Numbered from the stretch's first letter, positions 17,820 through 26,346 are shown. The stretch is DNA of 31,728 nucleotides from a virus (IMGVR_UViG_3300028843_000322:1-31728); one strand, 5' to 3'. Notes: generated from the sequence alone by a model not told the origin. Program-made: numbers and translations.

Positions 17820-17858
17820 AATTAGGGTATAAAATTAGTTTTATTTCCTTAATTTTTT
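17820..17858 (+). terminator. intrinsic terminator of the giant-protein operon
   Basis: AATTAGGG (17820-17827) pairs with CCTTAATT (17847-17854) with one G-T wobble. Inside this, ATAAAA pairs with TTTTAT around the loop TTAG. A run of T follows at 17853-17858. The stem is long and immediately follows the last giant gene, ahead of a new late promoter. Confidence 0.8.
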
Positions 17859-17868
17859 ATATTTTATG

Positions 17869-17876
17869 TATAAATA
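17869..17876 (+). promoter_or_regulatory. late promoter TATAAATA
   Basis: A perfect T4-type late element lies directly after the terminator and 41 bases ahead of the ATG at 17918. The predicted leader holds an A tract and an AAGGAGA ribosome binding site. It would drive the three A/B gene pairs, consistent with abundant late structural proteins. Confidence 0.8.
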
Positions 17877-17917
17877 AACACAGAAACATTCAAACAAAAA
17901 AAAAAGGAGAGTTAAAA

Positions 17918-18448
17918 ATGAGAGTTTTAAATTTTTATGGTTTAAGTTACCACTTTATGCCTACATCAAATGTAGTATCAAATAATGTGGTTACAGACCT
18001 AGTTACGGATTTAACAATTGAGGATAATAAGATTATATTTTTTGATGGTGCGATGCCTGCAACAGAGGATATTTACAATTTGACAAGCGAAGCAGCTTTA
18101 TTAGGAACATATGGTGACAAAAAAGTAATGGAAGTTACTGATTTAACATTCGTATATTCATATGACAAAGCTAAAAAAGAAAAGAAAATTAAGAAAATCC
18201 CTGTTGATGCAATTGATTTAACTTATGAAATTAATGCTACTATTGGTTGGGCTGCTATTATTCTTAATGATTCTGCAAATCCTACTGATAGTGAAAAAAT
18301 TATTTTATTCACAGATTCTTTAGGAACATGGGGTGACCAAGTTGCACCAATTATTATTGATAAGTATGCAGGTGTTGCAGGCGATGCTAACATATTCAAA
18401 GATTTCTCTTTAATTTTAAGAGATATTTCAACTAATGAAGGAGCATAA
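17918..18448 (+). CDS. A1: first member of the A family, 176 aa, probable virion protein
   Basis: This 176-residue protein shares a core with the products at 19242 and 20612. All begin with a pattern like NFYG-x-S-x-x-F-M/L-P and continue with FFDGAMPATEDIYNL, a LGTYGDK-type segment and Y-x-x-x-K-K-E-x-x-I-K-K. They then have GTIGW/ATIGW-x-A-I and an FTDSLGTWGD segment, and end with FKDFSLILRD. It therefore looks like a compact beta-rich domain. There is no signal peptide or membrane segment. A strong AAGGAGA site and a perfect late promoter suggest high late expression. The B1 gene starts two bases after its stop, so A1 and B1 probably work as a pair. Function is unknown to me; a capsid- or tail-surface protein is an inference. 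Confidence 0.75.
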   Translation: MRVLNFYGLSYHFMPTSNVVSNNVVTDLVTDLTIEDNKIIFFDGAMPATEDIYNLTSEAALLGTYGDKKVMEVTDLTFVYSYDKAKKEKKIKKIPVDAIDLTYEINATIGWAAIILNDSANPTDSEKIILFTDSLGTWGDQVAPIIIDKYAGVAGDANIFKDFSLILRDISTNEGA

Positions 18449-18450
18449 TA

Positions 18451-19230
18451 ATGAATTTTGCTGTAAATAAAATAATGAACGAAAACTATTTAGAAAGTTA
18501 CTTAACTTCTATAATGGCACCAAATGATAATGCATATGTTGGTTTTCAGGTATATACAGAATTAAATTCTGACCAAACTATTAATTCAAATGGAGAATAT
18601 CCATTTTTATTATTCACACCGGCTGGTTTCTTAAATGTTATTGACAAACTTAACTTAGAAAAATTTAATGGTACATTATCATTAGGTTCTGGTGTTAGTT
18701 TTACTATATTAATGAATACTTTATATTCTAAGAATTCTGCACAAAGAAATAGTGCTTTAGATTACTTAGTTACACAAACTGTTTTAACTGAAGCCGAAGT
18801 AATTAGTGCTAAAGCATTGACTTCTGATTTCTTAAACTTTGATATTGCTAAGTTAAATATGGGTTATGTTGATATTACTATTCCAGGAAATGAAGCTTTA
18901 ACTGATGTTATTGAATATTCATATGCTGACCCAATTGAATTAAATAACAACTATGATAACAGTAATAATGCTGGTGGAGATAAAATTTATTTAACAATTT
19001 TCCCTCTTATCAATAAAAATTATGGTAACACAGATGGAACTATTGGTGATTATGTTTCAACACATACATACCAAAATGATTTAATTACTGTTGAACAGTC
19101 TTCTTACTTAGCTGTTGAAATGGGTGATATTAATGATGCTGATGCTGATGTCAAATATGACCACGTTGATAAAATTGATTTTATTGATAGTTTTAGATTA
19201 AGATTCAGATTACCAAAAATATTAAGTTAA
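18451..19230 (+). CDS. B1: first member of the B family, 259 aa, probable virion protein
   Basis: A 259-residue protein with an N-terminal NKIMNEN and a C-terminal signature shared with the products at 19819 and 24589: SSYLAVEMGD followed by a KYDHVDKIDFIDS segment and LPK near the end. The middle part holds a conserved-looking ALDYLVTQTVLTEAEV helix that has a counterpart in B3 (AFLYLLTQGLITQEEY). The shared features place the three B proteins in one family despite low overall identity. An AAGGAG site precedes the ATG. Translation is likely coupled to A1. Function not recognised; the pairing with A1 suggests that the two proteins contact each other or occupy neighbouring positions in the particle. 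Confidence 0.75.
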   Translation: MNFAVNKIMNENYLESYLTSIMAPNDNAYVGFQVYTELNSDQTINSNGEYPFLLFTPAGFLNVIDKLNLEKFNGTLSLGSGVSFTILMNTLYSKNSAQRNSALDYLVTQTVLTEAEVISAKALTSDFLNFDIAKLNMGYVDITIPGNEALTDVIEYSYADPIELNNNYDNSNNAGGDKIYLTIFPLINKNYGNTDGTIGDYVSTHTYQNDLITVEQSSYLAVEMGDINDADADVKYDHVDKIDFIDSFRLRFRLPKILS

Positions 19231-19241
19231 GGAGTTAAGAT

Positions 19242-19817
19242 ATGAGATTTTCAAACATTTACGGTCACTCACTAATGTTGATGCCATATTCAGTACCTAA
19301 ATATAATACTTCTAACAATTCAGTAATTAATGGTGGTTGGGCTATTGAACACCCATCATTTACTACTGCTGGTAATGAATTTATTTTCTTCCAAGGTGTA
19401 AAACCAACAGATGAAGAATTATATGCTATTGAAAACAAGCAACAATTATTAGACACATACGATACAGATATTCTTACAAGAATTGATGGTATTAATATTA
19501 GTTGGACTTATACTAATGGTTCATGGCAAAGAGAAAGAGTTATTACTAAGACACCTATCGATGCTTTAGATATGACTTTAGAACAAGCTGGAACTATTGG
19601 TTGGTGTGCAATTATTTGTACTCAAGAAGTTGGATACCATTCAGCTTCAATTGACTATTCACAAGATTCTATGCTTTTTACAAGTAGTATTAATAGCTGG
19701 AACAATGATGAATCAGTTATAACATTAGATGTTTTGACAGGTGATTCTGGAGAAACAGTTATTTTTAAAGATTTCTCTTTTAAACTAAGAGATAAATCTG
19801 TTTTAGAGGGAGTGTAA
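19242..19817 (+). CDS. A2: second member of the A family, 191 aa
   Basis: This paralogue of A1 has the same order of segments: IYGHSLMLMP at the start, FFQGVKPTDEELYAI, LDTYDTDILTRIDGI, GTIGWCAIICTQ, then LFTSSINSWNNDE and VIFKDFSFKLRD at the end. It is slightly longer than A1 because of an insertion near the N terminus and one before the LFTSS segment. It follows B1 by 11 bases with a GGAG site and precedes B2 by one base, so it repeats the A-B arrangement. Divergence from A1 is high, which indicates an old duplication or separate acquisition. Function unknown. Confidence 0.75.
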   Translation: MRFSNIYGHSLMLMPYSVPKYNTSNNSVINGGWAIEHPSFTTAGNEFIFFQGVKPTDEELYAIENKQQLLDTYDTDILTRIDGINISWTYTNGSWQRERVITKTPIDALDMTLEQAGTIGWCAIICTQEVGYHSASIDYSQDSMLFTSSINSWNNDESVITLDVLTGDSGETVIFKDFSFKLRDKSVLEGV

Positions 19818-19818
19818 G

Positions 19819-20598
19819 ATGACACAACTACAAATTAACAAAACTTGGAATGATAGAATGACAGGTGGGGTTATTAATCACTTTTTTGAGAATATGACAA
19901 ATAGAAACTTTGGGGACAATCATAATTCACACCATACCAGGTTCAATGATGATGGTACAATGACTGACTCTACACCCTATGGAAATAGATTAAACAGATA
20001 CCATAACACCGGTATGAGATGGTTTTTAGCTTCTAAAGAAGCTTTAGATGAAGTAGATACACTTAATAGTGTGTTGTTTAATAAAGTTGCAGATGTTCAA
20101 ATACCAACAGATTCTATATACTATTCTGCTGGGGCAAGAAATGCTTACTCTTTGATTGATGGTATTTTTGAAACATATGGTGCATCTGATTTCGGTACAT
20201 TTATCAATAATAATATTCCTGGAAAGGAAAATGCTTATTGGAAACCTATTAATGATTTAAATTTTGGAAACTTAACGGTTACACCAAATAATAACACTAA
20301 TAGTATTAATGTTAAGTATAGTAAACCATTCAAATTTAATGAACATTTTAATAATGCAGATTTCTTAGCAAATGGAAATACCGATTTGTTTTTAGTCATC
20401 CCATATGTAAGATATGACGGCCATAGAAGTATAGTTGTTCAAAATCCTGAAACTGGTTTTGCAACACACCAAGCTTCTTATATCGCTTTAAAAATAACAG
20501 ACATGGATGGTGATGGCGATATTAAATTCGACCATATTGATGACATCGATTATATTGACAACGTAGAGTTTACACTTACTACTCCACACTTAATTTAA
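19819..20598 (+). CDS. B2: second member of the B family, 259 aa
   Basis: Same length as B1 and the same C-terminal signature: HQASYIALKITDMDGDGDIK followed by FDHIDDIDYIDN and a final LTTPHLI. The N-terminal half differs strongly from B1, with many His, Asn and Asp residues (NRNFGDNHNSHHTRFNDDG). This suggests a variable outer part on a conserved C-terminal base, although that is inference. The Asp-rich motif DMDGDGDIKFD could bind calcium. The gene starts one base after A2 and is followed by A3 after 13 bases with an AGGAGAG site. Confidence 0.72.
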   Translation: MTQLQINKTWNDRMTGGVINHFFENMTNRNFGDNHNSHHTRFNDDGTMTDSTPYGNRLNRYHNTGMRWFLASKEALDEVDTLNSVLFNKVADVQIPTDSIYYSAGARNAYSLIDGIFETYGASDFGTFINNNIPGKENAYWKPINDLNFGNLTVTPNNNTNSINVKYSKPFKFNEHFNNADFLANGNTDLFLVIPYVRYDGHRSIVVQNPETGFATHQASYIALKITDMDGDGDIKFDHIDDIDYIDNVEFTLTTPHLI

Positions 20599-20611
20599 TA
20601 GGAGAGAGAAA

Positions 20612-23600
20612 ATGATAGTTAAAAATTATTTTGGAACATCACTTGACTTTCTTCCTAAAGAAGTTATGACAAGAGGTCTTTCAACACATATTAATTCTTA
20701 TAAAGAGTTAGTTTCATACAAGAATATAATTTATTTAATGACTGGTTCTATGCCAGAAACCAATGAATTGTACGAAATCAATGATGTTACAGAATTTGAA
20801 GCTACTTATGGTTCTGATATTGTAACAAAGATTGATGGTATTGATTTAGCTTATCACTATGATACTGCTAAAAAAGAAAGAATTATTAAGAAGGGCTGGA
20901 AAGATGCTTTAGATTTCACTTATAATGTAGATGGGACTATTTCATGGTTTGCTGTTAAATTATCAGAGTTAGAAGAACCCTTTGTTAAGGCAGAAAGTAT
21001 TGAATGTATTGATGCGGTACCTTGTGAAGATTTTTCAATCAATGATTTGGATACACCACCACATGATAATATAAGTTTTTTGAATCTCGCAAGATTAGGA
21101 ATTACTAAATACACAGTAATGGACATAATATTTACTTTTAGTAAGCCAGAATTATTAACTCAATTTTTATTCATGGAATATAGTTATATTTCTGAATTTT
21201 TTGTATATCTATCAAATGATAAAACAAATTGGTTAGAAGTTGATTATCAATCAACCGATAGTAATGGTTTGTTACACACTAAAAGATTAAACAACCACAA
21301 TGATACGACAAAATATAAATATGCGAAAGTAAGAGTTGTTAATAGGAATAATGGTGCAGGTTATATATCTTTTGCAGGCTTTAAAAGACAAGTCGATGAA
21401 GACCATACTTTAATTTTTTCTGATAGTATAGGTGTGTGGGAAGATACAGATAGAGTAATCATTACTGAAACTTTATCAGGAACTCAAGGGTCTCCAAACA
21501 TATTTAAAGATTTTACTTTAGCTATGAGAGATACATGTAATCTTGAAATTGCTGCAGAACCTACTGTGGAATATACAGACAATGATGCAGGTATAATCAT
21601 TATTAATGCTATTTCTGATAATATCATTACTAACCCAGAAAGATTACAAGATTTAATTATTGATGGAACAACTATTGGTATTGAAAATGGGCAAGAAATT
21701 GAGGCTTATTTAAATGGTGCAAGATATGTTACCAATGTAGTTGATAGTATTTGGTCTATTACAGTTCCTGCAGAAGATGTTTCTGTTTTAACTTATGATA
21801 CTACTTACAATGTTAAAGTTGATTGTAGAGATAGAGCTGGTAACTTAGGTACATCAAATAGAGATGTTTTCGTTAAAGCTGAGAATGTTGCTCCTGTTAT
21901 TACTGTTGTTTCTACTCTAACAGTTCTTGAAGATAGCTCAACTGAAATCGCTGTATCATTTAGTGATACTGACGGTTCAATTGTAAGTAAATCTGTAAGT
22001 GCGTTAAATGGTACTGTTGTGTACAATGAAGATACAAATATTATTACATATGCACCAAATAATAACTTTAATGGTAGTGATACTATTTCAATTAGTGTAA
22101 TAGATGACTTAAATGCGGAAACTATTGCAACTATTTCAACAACAGTTACAAGTGTTAATGATATAGCTACTCTTATTATTGCTGAAAGTGTTACTACTGA
22201 TGAAGATACATTAATTACTATTCCTTATACTGCTACTGATATAGATGGAACTATTGTTTCTGTCACTGCAACTGTTGGAAATGGTACGGTATCTGTTGAT
22301 ATGGACAATAACACAATCGCATATACTCCAAGCTTAAACTTTAATGGTGGAGATACAATTGTTGTAACTGCTACTGATGATGAAGGTCTAGAAGTAATTA
22401 AAAATATTAGTGTAGTTGTTAATGCAATCAATGATGCTCCGGTTATAGCTATCTCTGATACTACTACAAATGAGGATACATTAGTTAATATCCCTTATAC
22501 TGCTAGTGATATTGAAGGTGGAATTGTTATTACTGTAAATGGAACTAACGGTGTAGCTGTTGTAGATTTAACAAACAACCAAATCGTATTTACACCAGAT
22601 AATAACTATGTTGGAACGGCTTCATTCGATGTAACTGTTACTGATAGTGAAGATGCTTTTATTACTAAAACTGTTAATGTTGAAGTAACATCTGTAAATG
22701 ATAATCCGATATTAGTAATGACTACTGTATATACTATGAATGAAAATACTTCTGAAGTAATTTCTTATTCTACTTCTGATATTGATGGAACAGTTGATAG
22801 TGTAACAACTACAACAAGTCAAAATGCAACTATTGTTGTAGATATGGTAGCTGAAACTATCACATATACACCAGATGCTGAATTTATTGGAAATGATTCA
22901 TTTACTGTTACTGCAACAGATAATGAAGGTGGAACAGATGAAAAAATTATTACTATTACGGTAGAAAATGTAGATGCTCCGGCAACTATAACTGTTGATA
23001 GTTTAGTTCTTACTGATGAAGAAACTGCTTTAGAAATTCCATTTACTTTTGATGATATTGATGGTGATGTTGTAGCTGTTGCCAGTGCTTTAAATGGTTC
23101 AACAACAATCTTAGATGGTGTGATTACATATACACCAACAATGGATTTCTTTGGAGATGATACAATTACATTATCAGGAACAGATGAGCTAGGTGGTGTT
23201 ACATCAACTACAATTACTGTTACTGTTGCTAATATAAATGATGATTCGATATTTGTTGTAGCTGAGAATATTTCTTTAGTTGAAAACACTTCAATAGAAA
23301 TACCTTTTACTGTTACTGATGTTGATGGTTCAATTACAGGAACAACTGTTTCAGCTTTAAATGGCTCAACAACAATCTTAGATGGTGTGATTACATATAC
23401 ACCGACTGAAGATTATGAAGGTTCAGATACAATTACTTTAGAAGCTACTGATATTGATTCAAATGTTACAAGCACAACTATTCCTGTAACGGTTACTCAT
23501 TTTGATAACTCAGCGGTAATTACAGTTGAAGCCAATGTAAGTGTAGATGAAGATTCAAGTATTGTTATTCCTTATACTGCTTCTGATGAAGATGGAACTA

Positions 23601-24577
23601 TAACAACTACTGTTAGTGCTACTGAAGGTGATGTTACTATTGATGCTACGGATATTACATATACTCCATCGGCTAACTTTAATGGAACTACTACAATCAC
23701 ATTAACTGTAACTGATAGTGTTGGTGGTGTAACTACTTCTGATATTACTGTTACTGTTGGTAATATTGATGATGTGGCAACTTTCACTATTGAAGCTAAT
23801 GTTTCTTTAGATGAAAATACTTCATTAGATATACCATATACTGTAACTGATATTGATGGTGATATTGTAGATACTACTGTATCTGCACTTAATGCTATTG
23901 TAACTGTATCAGAAGGTGTGATTACATATACACCGACTGCAGATTATGAAGGCTCAGATACAATTACTTTAACTGTAACTGATTCTAAAGGTGGTGTTAC
24001 AAATACTACTGTTTCTGTAACTGTGAATCATGTTGATACTCCATCTGTAATAACTATTACAAGTGGTGTGATTATGGATGAAAATACTTCATTAGACATT
24101 ACATTTACTGCAACTGATGCTGATGGAACAATTACAGGTCAAACTGTAACTGCTTCAAATGGTTCTGTAACAACTACTGCTGATACGATTTCATATACAC
24201 CAACAACAGACTTTGTTGGAGATGATACAATAGTATTAACTGTAACTGATTCTGATGGTGTTGAAACTATTGAAAATATTACTGTAACAGTAAATAATGT
24301 TGATGAAAATACTCCGGCTGAAGTTACTTTAATTGAAACTTTAACTGTTGCTCCAGATTCTTTAACAGATATTGATTATACTGCAACAGATGTTGATGAT
24401 GATACATTAACGATAACAGTTACTAATTCTGAAAATGGTTCAGTTAGTATCAATACAGAGAATAAAAGAATTTCTTATGATGCTCCAAGTGTCGCAGGAA
24501 CAGACACAATTACATTAACAGTTAATGATGGAACAGTAGATACAATTAAAACTATCTCTGTTACTATTGAAGCATAA
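20612..24577 (+). CDS. A3: enlarged A-family protein with discoidin insertion and ten cadherin-like domains, 1321 aa
   Basis: The first 120 residues follow A1 and A2 (FGTSLDFLP, MTGSMPETNELYEI, FEATYGSDIVTKIDGI, then GTISWFAVKLSE). The core is then interrupted by a discoidin-like module at about residues 121-266 (FFVYLSNDKTNWLEVDYQS, then YAKVRVVNRNNGAGYISF). It resumes with TLIFSDSIGVWEDTDRV and IFKDFTLAMRD. After an Ig-like linker domain come ten tandem cadherin-like domains of 88-92 residues (427-1321). Each begins with a D/E-E-D/N-T-type strand, carries a D-x-D-G motif and ends before N-x-D. Such domains commonly bind calcium and act in adhesion. The protein probably projects a long flexible arm from a particle site built by the A core. 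This role is inferred. Confidence 0.8.
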   Translation: MIVKNYFGTSLDFLPKEVMTRGLSTHINSYKELVSYKNIIYLMTGSMPETNELYEINDVTEFEATYGSDIVTKIDGIDLAYHYDTAKKERIIKKGWKDALDFTYNVDGTISWFAVKLSELEEPFVKAESIECIDAVPCEDFSINDLDTPPHDNISFLNLARLGITKYTVMDIIFTFSKPELLTQFLFMEYSYISEFFVYLSNDKTNWLEVDYQSTDSNGLLHTKRLNNHNDTTKYKYAKVRVVNRNNGAGYISFAGFKRQVDEDHTLIFSDSIGVWEDTDRVIITETLSGTQGSPNIFKDFTLAMRDTCNLEIAAEPTVEYTDNDAGIIIINAISDNIITNPERLQDLIIDGTTIGIENGQEIEAYLNGARYVTNVVDSIWSITVPAEDVSVLTYDTTYNVKVDCRDRAGNLGTSNRDVFVKAENVAPVITVVSTLTVLEDSSTEIAVSFSDTDGSIVSKSVSALNGTVVYNEDTNIITYAPNNNFNGSDTISISVIDDLNAETIATISTTVTSVNDIATLIIAESVTTDEDTLITIPYTATDIDGTIVSVTATVGNGTVSVDMDNNTIAYTPSLNFNGGDTIVVTATDDEGLEVIKNISVVVNAINDAPVIAISDTTTNEDTLVNIPYTASDIEGGIVITVNGTNGVAVVDLTNNQIVFTPDNNYVGTASFDVTVTDSEDAFITKTVNVEVTSVNDNPILVMTTVYTMNENTSEVISYSTSDIDGTVDSVTTTTSQNATIVVDMVAETITYTPDAEFIGNDSFTVTATDNEGGTDEKIITITVENVDAPATITVDSLVLTDEETALEIPFTFDDIDGDVVAVASALNGSTTILDGVITYTPTMDFFGDDTITLSGTDELGGVTSTTITVTVANINDDSIFVVAENISLVENTSIEIPFTVTDVDGSITGTTVSALNGSTTILDGVITYTPTEDYEGSDTITLEATDIDSNVTSTTIPVTVTHFDNSAVITVEANVSVDEDSSIVIPYTASDEDGTITTTVSATEGDVTIDATDITYTPSANFNGTTTITLTVTDSVGGVTTSDITVTVGNIDDVATFTIEANVSLDENTSLDIPYTVTDIDGDIVDTTVSALNAIVTVSEGVITYTPTADYEGSDTITLTVTDSKGGVTNTTVSVTVNHVDTPSVITITSGVIMDENTSLDITFTATDADGTITGQTVTASNGSVTTTADTISYTPTTDFVGDDTIVLTVTDSDGVETIENITVTVNNVDENTPAEVTLIETLTVAPDSLTDIDYTATDVDDDTLTITVTNSENGSVSINTENKRISYDAPSVAGTDTITLTVNDGTVDTIKTISVTIEA
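21890..24574 (+). repeat. ten tandem cadherin-like coding repeats
   Basis: Ten consecutive units of about 265-275 bases encode the cadherin-like domains of A3. Neighbouring units share long stretches at the DNA level: the block around 23098-23138 recurs almost unchanged around 23366-23406, and a stretch from about 23383 recurs with few changes near 23915. This indicates recent unequal recombination or gene conversion in the middle of the array, while the first and last units are more diverged. Confidence 0.85.
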
Positions 24578-24588
24578 GGAGCTAAATA

Positions 24589-25554
24589 ATGAAAACAATT
24601 ATAGTGAATAAGAACTTTAATAAGAAGTTCTTATCAAGAAATATTAAAGAAATATTTATGCCTAGATGGTATGCACATGAGAGTCAAAATATTGATGACT
24701 ATAAATGGTATTATCTTAAACCAGTTGATACTGTTGAAACTAGAAATACTACAAATAAAACATATCAAGGGTATATTAGAGATAATCAGCAGAGAATTTT
24801 TGATAGAACATTATCATCCTATACTGAGGATTTAAATAATTCTCATTATAACTACTTCAGTAATACTTATTGGAGAAATCTAGTAGGTACTAATGGTGCT
24901 GATAAGAGAAATTATGTTCAACCAACATTATTTTATGTTGTTACTCAAAGTTATATAGATTTAATTGATAAGATTAATACATTACTGTACAACAAACAAA
25001 TTCCTCTTACTGTTGATGGTGAAGACCAAGCTTCTCATAGATTTTTAAATCTTATGGGTGCGTTCAGTTTAGTAGAAAGAAGAAAAGCATTTTTATACTT
25101 ATTAACTCAAGGGTTAATTACTCAAGAAGAATATGATGCTACTGCTTTAAATAATGTGGCGACTACACAATATAAATGGGAATCATTTTCTATGAATTAT
25201 GAAGAAATTAATGATTATTATATTGTAAAGCATAACACACCATTAAAGTTAGAGACAAGATGGGAAACTGAAAGAAATAATGTAAATGGTGAACAACTTT
25301 ATTTAATGATAGATATTCCAAGTACAACTAATAATAATAATTGGGATTATGATACTCATGATATAGGTACAAGAACTAATGCAGTAAGATTTTATAGAGC
25401 AGATAATAATCAGTATATTTACCAATATTCTTATATGGCTTATACTTTAGGAGATTTATCAACTAATGCAGACATTCAATTTGACCATGTGGACAAAATA
25501 GACTACTTAGACAGTATTGAAGTTGCTATAAAACTTCCAAGAGTTTATAACTAA
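24589..25554 (+). CDS. B3: third member of the B family, 321 aa
   Basis: The longest B paralogue. The C-terminal signature is intact (YSYMAYTLGDLSTNADIQ followed by FDHVDKIDYLDS and LPRVYN). The middle has AFSLVERRKAFLYLLTQ and GLITQEEYDA, corresponding to the B1 helix. The N terminus carries a longer extension rich in Asn, Tyr and Arg (NTYWRNLVGTNGADKRNY). It starts 11 bases after the stop of A3 with an AAGGAG site, completing the third A/B pair. The larger size parallels the enlargement of A3, which suggests that each B is matched to its A. The stop codon lies inside the terminator stem. Confidence 0.75.
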   Translation: MKTIIVNKNFNKKFLSRNIKEIFMPRWYAHESQNIDDYKWYYLKPVDTVETRNTTNKTYQGYIRDNQQRIFDRTLSSYTEDLNNSHYNYFSNTYWRNLVGTNGADKRNYVQPTLFYVVTQSYIDLIDKINTLLYNKQIPLTVDGEDQASHRFLNLMGAFSLVERRKAFLYLLTQGLITQEEYDATALNNVATTQYKWESFSMNYEEINDYYIVKHNTPLKLETRWETERNNVNGEQLYLMIDIPSTTNNNNWDYDTHDIGTRTNAVRFYRADNNQYIYQYSYMAYTLGDLSTNADIQFDHVDKIDYLDSIEVAIKLPRVYN

Positions 25555-25578
25555 GATTACCCTTAATGGGTAGTCTTA
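25552..25578. terminator. bidirectional terminator between convergent genes
   Basis: An 11-base-pair stem (TAAGATTACCC with GGGTAGTCTTA, one G-T wobble) closes a five-base loop. It contains both stop codons: TAA of B3 at 25552-25554, and the complement of the stop of the - strand gene at 25576-25578. It lacks a long T tract on either side, so part of its action may be RNA 3'-end protection. Confidence 0.7.
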
Positions 25579-25776
25579 ACTCTTAAATCCTCCTCTCACA
25601 CCAACATCATGATACCAATCTTCTACTTCACCATCTAAATCTATAACTCTTTCATAATTCGCTTTTTCTAATATCTTTGGTTCTACTTTATACTTAACAT
25701 CTTCATGTTTTTTAGTTTCTGTATATTTGTCTATTTTCTCTTTAACTTTGTTTAGAACATTCTCTAAATGACCCAT
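25576..25776 (-). CDS. small charged protein, 66 aa, late expressed
   Basis: A 66-residue, highly charged and probably helical protein (LENVLNKVKEKIDKYTETKK) with an acidic C-terminal part (VIDLDGEVEDWYHDVGVRGG). I do not recognise it. It is real on regulatory grounds: an AAAAGGAA ribosome binding site lies just ahead of its ATG, a perfect late promoter lies about 27 bases ahead of the start on the same strand, and its stop codon is built into the shared terminator. It has no membrane segment or cysteine. A small late scaffold, head or assembly protein would fit, but nothing in the sequence decides it. Confidence 0.75.
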   Translation of the reverse strand: MGHLENVLNKVKEKIDKYTETKKHEDVKYKVEPKILEKANYERVIDLDGEVEDWYHDVGVRGGFKS

Positions 25777-25802
25777 GGTTTTTTCCTTTTATTTGTTTAA
25801 AT

Positions 25803-25810
25803 TATTTATA
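25803..25810 (-). promoter_or_regulatory. late promoter TATAAATA on the - strand
   Basis: TATTTATA on the + strand is a perfect TATAAATA on the - strand. It lies 27 bases ahead of the ATG at 25776, and its predicted transcript includes the AAAAGGAA ribosome binding site. Confidence 0.75.
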
Positions 25811-25822
25811 GTTAAAAGATTG

Positions 25823-25828
25823 TATAAT
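25823..25828 (+). promoter_or_regulatory. possible -10 element TATAAT
   Basis: A perfect TATAAT lies 30 bases ahead of the ATG at 25858 on the + strand. No good -35 hexamer is present at the usual spacing and no obvious MotA-type box is seen, so activator-dependent (middle) or weak transcription is possible. Confidence 0.35.
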
Positions 25829-25857
25829 AAAGAGAAATATAACAAAAGGAATGAAAA

Positions 25858-26346
25858 ATGACAGAAGAAATTATAGAAACCGTTAATAAAGATGTATTAC
25901 GAGGATTTAAAACACTACAAAAAAACAAAAATGTTCTTTTTACTGCTGCTACTGGTGAATACTTAACATCAGTAAGTGACAAATCAATGATTGTTTATGC
26001 TAATGCTAAAGAGATTTATTTCGAGGGAACTTTTAAGTTAGCAAGAAACAAATTAATTCCAGTCGAACACGAATTAATAACAAACCCAAAAGAAGCAATC
26101 AATACAAACCACTTTAACAAGCTTAAAGAATTTGATAAGAATATGATTGTGTTTCAGAAATATTGTTATGACAACAACTTACATGTTAATATAGCCGACA
26201 TAATTGATACTATTGGAAGACTACTTAGTGTATATAGCTCATTCACACTATACAGAAGCAATGAAAAAGAGGAAGTGAAAGAGGAAGTGATGTTATCTTT
26301 CTCAAATACAAAGCATAAAACTTGCTTACTTTCTAAACTACTTTAA
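25858..26346 (+). CDS. hypothetical protein, 162 aa
   Basis: A 162-residue soluble protein that I do not recognise. The N-terminal third is Lys- and Glu-rich. A beta-like central part (FTAATGEYLTSVSDKSMIVY) is followed by helices (NKLKEFDKNMIVFQKY, then IADIIDTIGRLLSVYSSF). An AAAGGA site precedes the ATG; the ATG at 25851 is out of frame. Because it sits ahead of the terminase half gene, I considered both terminase small subunit and terminase N-terminal half. The length is close to that of T4 gp16 (about 164 residues) but I see no diagnostic motif. It lacks Walker A and any N-intein sequence, so it is not the missing terminase half. The 3' end is followed by a compact terminator. Confidence 0.7.
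   Translation: MTEEIIETVNKDVLRGFKTLQKNKNVLFTAATGEYLTSVSDKSMIVYANAKEIYFEGTFKLARNKLIPVEHELITNPKEAINTNHFNKLKEFDKNMIVFQKYCYDNNLHVNIADIIDTIGRLLSVYSSFTLYRSNEKEEVKEEVMLSFSNTKHKTCLLSKLL

Noticed and set aside
21314-21321. Perfect TATAAATA inside A3
   Set aside because: It lies deep in coding sequence with no gene start nearby downstream; such octamers are expected by chance in AT-rich DNA. The same applies to 13913-13920, although that one is 130 bases ahead of a gene.
22819-23289. 156-codon - strand frame opposite the cadherin-like repeats
   Set aside because: It is the mirror of a repetitive coding sequence with strong codon bias, has no ribosome binding site or promoter, and its product is a Val/Ser/Thr-rich shadow.
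21890-24574. CRISPR-like array
   Set aside because: The units are coding domains of about 270 bases with diverged sequence, not short identical repeats with unique spacers.
25858-26346. Candidate for the missing terminase N-terminal half
   Set aside because: At 162 residues it is far too short for the ATPase half, has no Walker A or B motif, and its end (KHKTCLLSKLL) has only seven residues from the cysteine on, not an N-intein of about 25.
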